The notes under the pieces were generated by a model that saw only the letters and a program-made list of their open reading frames with translations, did not search any database and was not told where the DNA came from. Source: Nocardioides sp. TF02-7 (GTDB lineage Bacteria > Actinomycetota > Actinomycetes > Propionibacteriales > Nocardioidaceae). From it: a DNA stretch of 64,000 bases. The translations under genes were made by a program, and so were the position numbers. The stretch's first letter is position 1; each line of letters begins with the position of its first letter. The DNA lies in NCBI RefSeq assembly GCF_022437945.1, contig NZ_CP092535.1, positions 3,720,001-3,784,000 on the forward strand, in the 5' to 3' direction. Shown here piece after piece: positions 18,965-25,917 of this stretch.

Positions 18965-19636
18965 GCTTCCGCTCGGACTTCGTCGACGGCGCCCGCAAGG
19001 CGGTCGGGCCGGCGGCCGCCACGCTCGCCCTCGGGATCTCGTTCGGAGCGGCGGCGGCCGCCGCGGGGTGGGGCTTCGCGGCGCCGCTGGCTTTCTCGGC
19101 GCTCGCGTTCTCGGGATCGGCGCAGTTCTCGCTGCTCACGACGCTGCAGGCGGGCAGTGCCGTGGCGGCCGTCGCCTCGGCGGTCCTCATCAACGCCCGC
19201 TACCTGGTCATGGGGCTCGCGCTCAACGACAGCCTCGAGGGCGGTCGCGGACGGCGGGCGCTGCAGGCGCAGGCCCTGGTCGACGCGTCGTTCGTGGTGG
19301 CCCACCGCGGCGGTGGGCGGTTCGACGTGGTGCGGCTCCTCGGGGCCACCGTCCCGCAGTGGACGTGCTGGCTGCTCGGCACCCTCGTGGGGCTGCTCCT
19401 GCGGCCCGACCCCGCGATGATGGAGCGGCTAGGCCTCGACGTGGTCTTCCCGGCGTTCTTCCTGCTGCTCGTCCTCGAGGAGATCAAGTCCGCTCGGGCG
19501 GCCGCCGCTGCGCTCTGCGGCGGGAGCATCGCGGGGGCGCTCCTGCTGGTGACCGAGCCCGGCTACGCGCTGCTGGCCGCCACGGCGGGGGGCGGCGGTG
19601 GCGCTGCTCCCCGGTGCGGAGGAGCAGCCGGCATGA
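18961..19636 (+). CDS. azlC: AzlC family branched-chain amino acid permease subunit
   Basis: About 224 aa of alternating hydrophobic helices with the AzlC signature: FVDGARKAVGPAAATLALGI, FGAAAAAAGW, LAFSGSAQFSLL, LINARYLVMGLALND, VDASFVVAHRG and ATVPQWTCWLLGTLVGL. It works with AzlD as an exporter of branched-chain amino acids or analogues. One extra G in the run at 19587-19592 makes it appear fused to the next gene; corrected, it ends LLPGAEEQPA with TGA overlapping the azlD ATG. Confidence 0.88.
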
Positions 19637-19935
19637 GGGTCTGGTTGTCGGTCCTCGCCGTCGCCGCGGCCAACAGCCTGCTGAAGGCGACCGGGCCGCT
19701 CGTGCTCGGCGAGCGGCGGCTGCCACCCGTCGTCCGCCGTGTCGTGGCGCTGGTGGCACCGGTGCTGCTGGCGGGACTGATCGTGGTCGAGCTCGCCGGC
19801 CCCGACTGGCGGGGGCTCGACGGTCCGCAGGTGCTGGGCGTCACGGTGGCGGGGCTGGCCTGGTTCCTGCGGGCACCGCTGCTGGTCGCCGTCCTGGTCG
19901 GGGCGGCGGCCGCCGCCGCGGTGCGCTTGCTCTGA
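19633..19935 (+). CDS. azlD: AzlD domain-containing protein
   Basis: 100-aa membrane protein with three to four helices: VWLSVLAVAAANSLLKATGP, VVALVAPVLLAGLIVVELAG, VLGVTVAGLAWFLRAPLLVA. LGERRLPPVVRR is typical of the family. It is the small partner of AzlC and overlaps it by ATGA. The apparent single AzlC-AzlD polypeptide is a frameshift artefact. Confidence 0.87.
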   Translation: MRVWLSVLAVAAANSLLKATGPLVLGERRLPPVVRRVVALVAPVLLAGLIVVELAGPDWRGLDGPQVLGVTVAGLAWFLRAPLLVAVLVGAAAAAAVRLL

Positions 19936-19943
19936 GCGGGCGG

Positions 19944-21248
19944 TCAGGCCGGCCCGACGACCTGCGCGACCAGCGCCGCCGACTGCGCGACGAACGGCAC
20001 GCCCGCGCCGGGCGCGGCGTGCGCGCCGGCGGCGTACACCCCCGCGATCGGGGTGGTGGGCCCGAGTCGGTGCCGCACCGTGCCGCGCCCCTGCCAGAGC
20101 ACGCCCATCGGCGAGCCGCCCCAGCGGTCGACCTGGTCGCGGGGGGAGAGGTCGACGCGTGCGACGACCTGGTCGCGGACGTCGATGCGGTGGCGGGCCA
20201 GCGCGTCGAGCACGTCCTCGGCGATCCGGCCGCGGCCGTGCACCGTCCAGGCCGCGCGGCCCTCGGGCGCCGTGCCGCCCGTGCGCACGGTGAGCAGCGG
20301 CTCCGCGTGGAGGACCAGCTCGGCGGGGAGGTCGGGCACGTCACCCTCGAGGCCGACGTGGGCGACGACCGGCGGGATCGCCGGCATCGTGCGCTCGACG
20401 AGCGGGGCCAGGGCCGGCAGACGGCGGGGGTCGACCGCGACGACGACCGCGTCGACGTCGATCTCGCCGGTCTCGACCACGACGGCCGCGACCCGCCCGT
20501 CGCGGACCACCAGGTCGCGCGCCGGGGTCGAGGTGAGCACGGTGACGCCACGGGTCTCCATCCGCGTCGCGAGGAGGTCGGCGACGCGCGCCATCCCGCC
20601 CGGCACCCGCCACACGCCGAAGCACTGCTCGAGATAGCTCGCGACGCCCACCCACGAGGGCACGTTGCGCAGGTCGTGCCCCTCGGCCACCGCCGGGTGG
20701 CCGGCGACCAGGGCGAGCCGCTCGTCGCGGAAGTCGCGCCGCAGCCGCTTGTGGAGCGTCTCCCGGCTGCCGAGCAGCGCGGCGAGGTCGCGGGGGACGT
20801 CGGTCGGGTCCCAGGGCGCCTCGACGTAGTGGCGGCGGAGGACGTCCCACACCGGCGCATAGCGGTCGACGTGGCGGACCCATGCCTCGCCGAGGCCGGG
20901 GGCGAGCTCGTCGAACGCGGCGACCTGCGCGGCCCGGGAGCCGCCCGGGACGACGACGGACGTGCGGTCGGCGAACCGGTGCTCGCGAGCCACCTCCAGC
21001 GGCTCGAGCTCGCCGCCGAGCTCGCGCTCGAGGGGGCGGCCGGTCTTGCGGAAGAGGTCGCGCAGCGCCGCCGGCAGCAGCGTCGTGGTCGCCGCACCGT
21101 CCCACGTGAAGCCGGCCTCACTCACCGCGCCGAGCGCGCCGCCGAGCGTCGGGGACGCCTCGACCAGCACCACCTGGTGGCCGGTCTTGGCGAGCCGGGC
21201 GGCGGACGCGAGACCGCCGAGGCCGCCGCCGACGACGACGATCCTCAC
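19944..21248 (-). CDS. CrtI-like FAD-dependent oxidoreductase (phytoene desaturase family)
   Basis: 434 aa. N-terminal dinucleotide fold VVVGGGLGGLASAARLAKTG, then LVEASPTLGGALG, substrate-domain segments, and the C-terminal FAD-binding signature VYAAGAHAAPGAGVPFVAQS. It resembles CrtI/retinol-saturase-type proteins; no carotenoid genes adjoin it, so the substrate is open. Start GTG at 21248 is reached through a run of 11-bp repeats, each containing GTGAGG. Frame intact. Confidence 0.83.
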   Translation of the reverse strand: MRIVVVGGGLGGLASAARLAKTGHQVVLVEASPTLGGALGAVSEAGFTWDGAATTTLLPAALRDLFRKTGRPLERELGGELEPLEVAREHRFADRTSVVVPGGSRAAQVAAFDELAPGLGEAWVRHVDRYAPVWDVLRRHYVEAPWDPTDVPRDLAALLGSRETLHKRLRRDFRDERLALVAGHPAVAEGHDLRNVPSWVGVASYLEQCFGVWRVPGGMARVADLLATRMETRGVTVLTSTPARDLVVRDGRVAAVVVETGEIDVDAVVVAVDPRRLPALAPLVERTMPAIPPVVAHVGLEGDVPDLPAELVLHAEPLLTVRTGGTAPEGRAAWTVHGRGRIAEDVLDALARHRIDVRDQVVARVDLSPRDQVDRWGGSPMGVLWQGRGTVRHRLGPTTPIAGVYAAGAHAAPGAGVPFVAQSAALVAQVVGPA

Positions 21249-21289
21249 CAGCGCCTCACCAGCGCCTCACCAGTGCCTCACCAGTGCCT
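21246..21289 (-). repeat. Four 11-bp tandem repeats making serial GTGA overlaps
   Basis: On the minus strand the unit GTGAGGCACTG occurs twice and GTGAGGCGCTG twice, followed by the GTGAGGATC start of the oxidoreductase. The first GTG overlaps the TGA of the YbaK gene. Each unit reads GTG AGG CAC/CGC TGG TGA, with the TGA overlapping the next GTG, giving a ladder of minimal stop-start units between the two genes. Confidence 0.75.
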
Positions 21290-21762
21290 CACTCGACGTC
21301 GACGGGGGTCGCGCCGGTCAACCGGAGCAGCTCGTCGTAGGACGTCGAGAAGACCGCCGCGGGGTGGCCGGCGGCCGCCCACACGACGTCGTACTTCTCC
21401 AGCCAGGTGTCGAGGTACGTCGGCACGGGGGAGGGGTGCCCGATCGGCGAGACCCCGCCGATCACCTGACCGGTGTGCTCGCGGACGAAGTCGGGGCTGG
21501 CCCGCTTCAGCCGCTCCACGCCGACGGCCGCGGCCGTGCGGACGGTGTCGACGCGGTGGGCGCCGGACGTGAGGATCAGGACCGGCGACCCGCCCGCGTC
21601 GAACAGCAGGCTGTTGGCGATCGCGCCGACCTCGCAGCCGAGCGCCTCGGCGGCGAGTGCGGCGGTGTGGACGGAATCGGGCAGAATGACGATCTCGCCA
21701 GAACCCCCGCGACGCTCGTGCTCGTCGCGGAACCGGCTGATCGACGGGTGGTCGGCCGACAT
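21289..21762 (-). CDS. YbaK/EbsC-type aminoacyl-tRNA deacylase
   Basis: 157 aa of the YbaK/prolyl-tRNA-editing fold: EIVILPDSVHTAALAAEALG, VGAIANSLLFDAGGSPVLIL (catalytic lysine position not retained as in ProX), ASPDFVREHTGQVIGGVSPI and the GH before the end. It hydrolyses mischarged tRNA; which one cannot be told. A second, more canonical YbaK lies at 57.8 kb. It is coupled to the downstream oxidoreductase by the repeat ladder. Confidence 0.82.
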   Translation of the reverse strand: MSADHPSISRFRDEHERRGGSGEIVILPDSVHTAALAAEALGCEVGAIANSLLFDAGGSPVLILTSGAHRVDTVRTAAAVGVERLKRASPDFVREHTGQVIGGVSPIGHPSPVPTYLDTWLEKYDVVWAAAGHPAAVFSTSYDELLRLTGATPVDVE

Positions 21763-21831
21763 GGGAGTGACCCTAGGGCAACCGCCCGGGGCACGGACGA
21801 CAGGTCCGACGGGGAGTCGAGGAGGACTCGG

Positions 21832-22386
21832 ATGCAGAAGCGACCGGCCGCGGTCGAGCTGGCCACGTGGCTGCTGTGGACCCTCGTGGTCGCGGGGCTG
21901 GTGATGTCGGTCCTCGTCGTCGTGTTCCGCGACGACCTCGCCGATGCGTGGTCGCCCGCCTCCTCGGACGGGAGCACCGTCCGGCCGCTCGAGTTCGTCC
22001 CGGTGATCCTCGTGCTCTACGTCGTGGTCGCGGTGCTCGCGGTCACGCTCATCCCGCTGATGCGCCACGGGCACAACTGGGCCCGGCACTCGCTCGCCTC
22101 CATCGTGGTCGGGATCCTCTTCGTCACGGTCGCCACCGTCCGCACCTCCCCGCCGACCCTGTTCCGCTGGCTGATCATCGTGGCCGCGGTCCTCAGCGCC
22201 GTCAGCCTGGTGTTCCTGTGGCACCCCCAGTCCCGCCGGCACTGCCTGGAGGAGGACGGGGACGGCGGTCGCTCGGAAGAGGAGGACGGTGCGGGCGCCG
22301 GCGACTCCGGTGATGCCGGCGATGCCGCGGACGCGGGGGACGCCGGGGACGCCGTGCGCGGCGGGTCTGCGGCGCGGCGCCCCTGA
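21832..22386 (+). CDS. Four-helix membrane protein with acidic Gly-Asp-Ala tail
   Basis: 184 aa with hydrophobic segments TWLLWTLVVAGLVMSVLVVV, FVPVILVLYVVVAVLAVTLI, ASIVVGILFVTVATV and FRWLIIVAAVLSAVSLVFLW, then a charged tail rich in GDAGDA repeats. It resembles small DUF-type actinobacterial membrane proteins; no function can be given. GGAGGA precedes the ATG. Confidence 0.7.
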   Translation: MQKRPAAVELATWLLWTLVVAGLVMSVLVVVFRDDLADAWSPASSDGSTVRPLEFVPVILVLYVVVAVLAVTLIPLMRHGHNWARHSLASIVVGILFVTVATVRTSPPTLFRWLIIVAAVLSAVSLVFLWHPQSRRHCLEEDGDGGRSEEEDGAGAGDSGDAGDAADAGDAGDAVRGGSAARRP

Positions 22387-22426
22387 CTGTCTGACCGGCC
22401 CGCGGCCCGGGGTGGGAGGGCCCGCC

Positions 22427-22517
22427 GCGACGTGAGGTTTCCCCGGTCGACCGGGGAAACCTCAACTTGTCGGGCAAAGCAATGCCGGACAAGTGGAGGT
22501 TTTGCCCGTCACGTCGC
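22427..22517. repeat. Nested palindromic element (REP-like)
   Basis: Outer arms GCGACGTGA (22427-22435) and TCACGTCGC (22509-22517) enclose two hairpins: a perfect 32-bp palindrome with arms TGAGGTTTCCCCGG around TCGA (22433-22464), and ACTTGTCGGGCA / TGCCGGACAAGT with a 6-nt loop and one mismatch (22465-22494). The short AT-containing blocks stand out from the GC-rich background. It lies downstream of the membrane-protein gene. Possible terminator, REP-type repeat or cruciform; the rest of 22518-22640 is GC-rich spacer in which I see nothing. Confidence 0.7.
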
Positions 22518-22641
22518 CGCCCCGCCGCCCGGGCCGCCGCCCCGCCTCGCCCCCGCCGTTCCCAACCGCCCGCCACCGCAGCCTTTGGCCCCCGCCCACC
22601 GCCGCACGGGCCGACCCCCTGCGCCCCCGCGCCGCCAACCC

Positions 22642-22699
22642 TTGACGCCCTGTCGGGGGGCGGGTGTACCGTGAACGTGTTCGAACAAACGTTCGAACA
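22642..22699 (+). promoter_or_regulatory. Promoter with LexA-type SOS box
   Basis: -35-like TTGACG (22642-22647), -10-like TGTACC or TACCGT around 22665-22672, then TCGAAC AAAC GTTCGA at 22681-22696. This exactly fits the actinobacterial LexA operator TCGAAC-N4-GTTCGA, and the arms extend to 9 bp (TGTTCGAAC / GTTCGAACA, 22678-22699). The box covers the expected transcription start of the HEPN-methyltransferase-dinB gene set. Box directly seen; LexA control inferred. Confidence 0.85.
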
Positions 22700-22774
22700 G
22701 CGAGCCGGCGGGGCGCCTCGACCCCGCCCCGTCGGCTCGACCCGGCCGACACCGCCACACGAAGGGGACCAGCG

Positions 22775-23290
22775 ATGGCGAGCACCCACCCGTCCGGAGC
22801 CGGCAGCGCCACCCGGCAGGTCGCAGGGCCGACCCGAGGGTCGGTGCCCGGGCCGATCTCCGGCCCGGTCCACCTGCCGGCCACCACCCACTCCTACCTC
22901 CTGCGGGCGGCGGAATCGCTGAGCGAGGCCGTCGCCGCCCGCGACGTCGCGGCGCGCTACGCGTGCGCCCACGTCGCGGCGCTGCGGGCCGCGGCGGCGC
23001 TGCTCGCCGCCCGGGCCCGGCCGGCGCCGGGGCGGCGGCGTCCGCAGAAGAACGCCTGGGTGCTGCTCGCCGACGTGGCGCCCGAGCTCGCCGAGTGGGC
23101 GTCGTTCTTCGCGGCGGGCGCGGGCAAGCGCGCGGCGGCCGAGGCGGGGTCGAGCCGCGCGGTCACCGAACGGGAGGCCGACGACCTCGTGCGCGACGCC
23201 GACCGGTTCCTCGCGGTCGTGGAGCAGGCCCTCGGCCTGGTGCCGCACGTGCCGGTCGGCGACCAGCTGGCCGGGCGAGCGGCAGGCTGA
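22775..23290 (+). CDS. SAV_6107-family HEPN domain protein
   Basis: 171 aa. After a disordered Gly/Pro-rich N-terminus come helices YLLRAAESLSEAVAARDVAA, RYACAHVAALRAAAALLAAR, AWVLLADVAPELAEWASFFA, EREADDLVRDADRFLAVVE: the SAV_6107-type HEPN fold seen beside dinB-type genes in actinobacteria. HEPN domains can be RNases, but no RxxxxH motif is evident (only a weak RYACAH). As first gene behind the LexA box it should be DNA-damage induced. Confidence 0.78.
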   Translation: MASTHPSGAGSATRQVAGPTRGSVPGPISGPVHLPATTHSYLLRAAESLSEAVAARDVAARYACAHVAALRAAAALLAARARPAPGRRRPQKNAWVLLADVAPELAEWASFFAAGAGKRAAAEAGSSRAVTEREADDLVRDADRFLAVVEQALGLVPHVPVGDQLAGRAAG

Positions 23291-23329
23291 CCACCGCCGC
23301 GCGGCGGGCGAGGCTCTAGTGTTGCCGTC

Positions 23330-24064
23330 ATGGTCACCAGTGAGCGGCCCGTCGAGCGCCCGGGCTCGGTGCGCACCGCCGTCGTGTGGGACGCGCTCGG
23401 GCCGGTCCTCGCGGGAGACCCGCGCGACGTCGTCGACATCGGCGGCGGCACCGGAGGGTTCGCGGTCCGCGTGGCGCGCCTCGGCCACCGGGTCACGGTG
23501 GTCGACCCCAGCCCCGACGCGCTCGCGGCGCTCGACCGCCGCGCCCGCGAGGTCGGGGTCGTGGTCGCCGGCCGGCAGGGTGATGTCTCCGGGCTGCTCG
23601 ACGTGGTCGGCGCCGACAGCGCCGACCTCGTGCTCTGCCACGGCCTCCTCGAGATGGTCGACCCCGTCGCGGCCCTCGCCACCATCCGCCGCGTCCTCCG
23701 CCCGGGCGGCGTCCTCAGCCTGCTCGTCGCCCAGCGACACGCGGCCGTCGTGCACCGGGCGATGGCCGGCCACTTCCAGCAGGCGCTCGCCCTGCTCGAC
23801 GGGGACGACCCGGCCGAGCAGCGCGGCCGATCGGCCCGCCCGACCCGCCGGTTCGCCGCCGACGAGGTGGCCGCGATGGTGCAGCAGGCCGGGTTCGCCG
23901 TCACGGCCACCCACGCGGTACGGGTCTTCACCGACCTCGTCCCGGGCTCCCTGCTCGACCAGGAGCCCGGCGCCGCTGCTGCGCTCGCCGACCTCGAGCG
24001 CGCAGTCGCCGAGCGCCCCGAGTACCTCCCCCTCGCCACCCAGCTGCACCTGCTCGCCCACTGA
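23330..24064 (+). CDS. SAM-dependent methyltransferase
   Basis: 244-aa class I methyltransferase: motif I VVDIGGGTGGFAVRVARLGH, acidic end of strand 2 VTVVDPSPDAL, ADLVLCHGLLEMVDP and IRRVLRPGGVLSLLVAQRHA. The family is methyltransferase type 11, close to the SmtA/CmoM branch. It sits between the HEPN gene and dinB, on the same strand and closely spaced, so it is probably in the same SOS-controlled unit. Substrate unknown. Confidence 0.83.
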   Translation: MVTSERPVERPGSVRTAVVWDALGPVLAGDPRDVVDIGGGTGGFAVRVARLGHRVTVVDPSPDALAALDRRAREVGVVVAGRQGDVSGLLDVVGADSADLVLCHGLLEMVDPVAALATIRRVLRPGGVLSLLVAQRHAAVVHRAMAGHFQQALALLDGDDPAEQRGRSARPTRRFAADEVAAMVQQAGFAVTATHAVRVFTDLVPGSLLDQEPGAAAALADLERAVAERPEYLPLATQLHLLAH

Positions 24065-24082
24065 CCGACCCGGGGCGCCCCG

Positions 24083-25342
24083 GTGACGGGGCAGACCCGC
24101 ACCCCGATCGACTGCCACCTGCTGCACGTCGACATGGACGCGTTCTACGCCTCCGTCGCGATCCGCGACCGGCCCGAGCTGCAGGACGTGCCCGTGGTGG
24201 TCGGCGGCGGCCACCGCGGGGTCGTGCTGTCGGCCAACTACCCCGCCCGGGCGTACGGCGTCCGGTCCGGCATGTCGGGGGTCGAGGCCCGCCGGATCTG
24301 CCCTGGACTGGTCGCGGTGCCGCCCGACTTCGACGTGCTCCGCCCGGTGTCGCGGGCGATCATGGAGACGTTCCGCAGCTTCACGCCGGTGGTCGAGGTG
24401 ATGTCGCTCGACGAGGCGTTCCTCGACGTCCGCAGTGCCGTCCGCCTGTTCGGCCCGCCGGAGCGGATCGCCGAGCTGATCCGCTCGCGGGTGCGTGCCG
24501 AGCACGGCATCACCTGCTCGGTGGGGATCGCCGCCACGGTGTCGGTCGCCAAGCTCGCCAGCCGGCGCGCGAAGCCCGACGGCGTCCTGACCATCCCGCC
24601 CCACCGGTTCGCCACCATCGTCCACCCGCTCGACGTGGGCGAGCTCTACGGCGTCGGTGAGGCGACCCGTCGGCGCCTGCACCGGCTCGGGCTGGTCACG
24701 GTCGGCGACGTCGCGCGGATCCCGGTCGACGACCTGCGCCGGATGCTCGGCGGGCACCTCGGTGGTCACCTGCACGCGCTGGCCCACGGCGCCGACCGCA
24801 GCGAGCTGCACCCCGGCGGTGCCGGCACCTTCGGCTTCGGGGAGGGCACGCCCGAGGGCAGCATGGGCGCCCAACACACGCTCGCCGCCGACACCCGCGA
24901 CCGCCAGCAGCTCGCGCGCGAGCTGCTGCGCCTCTCGGGCCGCGTCGCCGCCCGGCTCCGCGCCGCCGGCAAGGTCGGCCGCACGGTCGCCCTGACCGTC
25001 AGGTGGAGCGACTTCCGCACCATCTCCCGCTCCCGGACGCTGAACGAGCCGACCGACGTGACCGACGACGTTTACCGCGCCGCCCTGGTCCTGCTCGACG
25101 CCCTGGGCCCGCTGCGGCAGGCGGTGCGGCTCGTGGGGGTGCGTGTGGAGCGGCTAGTGCCGCGGCAGCGCCTCGACGGGCGGCAGCTCGCGATCGGCGA
25201 GCGCGACCCCGGGTGGCCCGACGCCGACCGGGCCGTCGACCGGGCGGTGGACCGGTTCGGGCGGGCTGCGGTACGCCGGGCCAGCCTGCTCGACGGCGCT
25301 GCGGGCGGGCCGCCGGGGATGATCCCGACCGATCATGGGTAG
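24083..25342 (+). CDS. dinB: DNA polymerase IV (Y-family)
   Basis: 419 aa. Catalytic motifs VDMDAFYASV (Asp17) and SLDEAFLD (Asp110, Glu111), the finger block LSANYPARAYGVRSGMSGVE, CSVGIAATVSVAKLASR, the helix-hairpin-helix GVGEATRRRLHRLGL and the little-finger domain. Error-prone translesion polymerase. GTG start 18 bp after the methyltransferase. No beta-clamp motif is obvious at the extreme C-terminus. Frame intact. Confidence 0.93.
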   Translation: MTGQTRTPIDCHLLHVDMDAFYASVAIRDRPELQDVPVVVGGGHRGVVLSANYPARAYGVRSGMSGVEARRICPGLVAVPPDFDVLRPVSRAIMETFRSFTPVVEVMSLDEAFLDVRSAVRLFGPPERIAELIRSRVRAEHGITCSVGIAATVSVAKLASRRAKPDGVLTIPPHRFATIVHPLDVGELYGVGEATRRRLHRLGLVTVGDVARIPVDDLRRMLGGHLGGHLHALAHGADRSELHPGGAGTFGFGEGTPEGSMGAQHTLAADTRDRQQLARELLRLSGRVAARLRAAGKVGRTVALTVRWSDFRTISRSRTLNEPTDVTDDVYRAALVLLDALGPLRQAVRLVGVRVERLVPRQRLDGRQLAIGERDPGWPDADRAVDRAVDRFGRAAVRRASLLDGAAGGPPGMIPTDHG

Positions 25343-25463
25343 TGCCCGAACGTACGGAGTTAGCGGAATTGCCGTGGTCGGCCTACCGGTCGGCGCGGGC
25401 CCTGCCTACACTTGCTGCAAGAACCACTGACGGCCCGACCGTCTTCGCACGTGGGAGGAACCG

Positions 25464-25904
25464 GTGCCACTCTCCGAAGAGGAGCTGCGACTGCTGGAGC
25501 AGATGGAGCGGGCCCTCGTCGAGGAAGATCCCAAGTTCGCGTCCACGCTCCGTGGCACCACGCTCCGCCAGGCCGCCCGTCGCCGGGCGCTGCTCGCCGG
25601 GGTGGTCTTCGCGATCGGCATCGCCGTCCTCATGGGTGGGGCGATCAGTGGGTGGTGGCAGATCGGCATCCTCGGCTTCGTGATCATGCTCGGGTCCGCC
25701 ACCGTCGCGCTCAGCGCGATCCGAGGACAGCAGCGGGTCGGAGCCGACCCCGGGCCGACGGCGCACCCGTCCGGCCTCGGTGTCATCCAGGGTGGGCGCT
25801 CACGCAGTCGCCGATCCGGCCGGCCCCGGCCCGCGGGCTCCGGATCGTTCATGGCGCGGATGGAGGCTCGCTGGCGTCGTCGCCGCGAGCAGGGCGGCTT
25901 CTGA
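25464..25904 (+). CDS. DUF3040 domain membrane protein
   Basis: 146 aa starting PLSEEELRLLEQMERALVEE, DPKFASTLRG, the DUF3040 signature, followed by two membrane helices (ALLAGVVFAIGIAVLMGG, IGILGFVIMLGSATVALSAI) and a basic Arg/Gly tail. Common near the dcw cluster of actinobacteria; function unknown. The GTG has GGGAGGAACC upstream. It ends 13 bp before the convergent TgpA gene. Confidence 0.85.
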   Translation: MPLSEEELRLLEQMERALVEEDPKFASTLRGTTLRQAARRRALLAGVVFAIGIAVLMGGAISGWWQIGILGFVIMLGSATVALSAIRGQQRVGADPGPTAHPSGLGVIQGGRSRSRRSGRPRPAGSGSFMARMEARWRRRREQGGF

Positions 25905-25917
25905 CCCGCACAGCCGA

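Noticed and set aside
18961-19935. Single fused AzlC-AzlD protein of 324 aa
   Set aside because: Removing one G from the run at 19587-19592 gives the normal AzlC end and an ATGA overlap with AzlD; fusion is a frameshift artefact.
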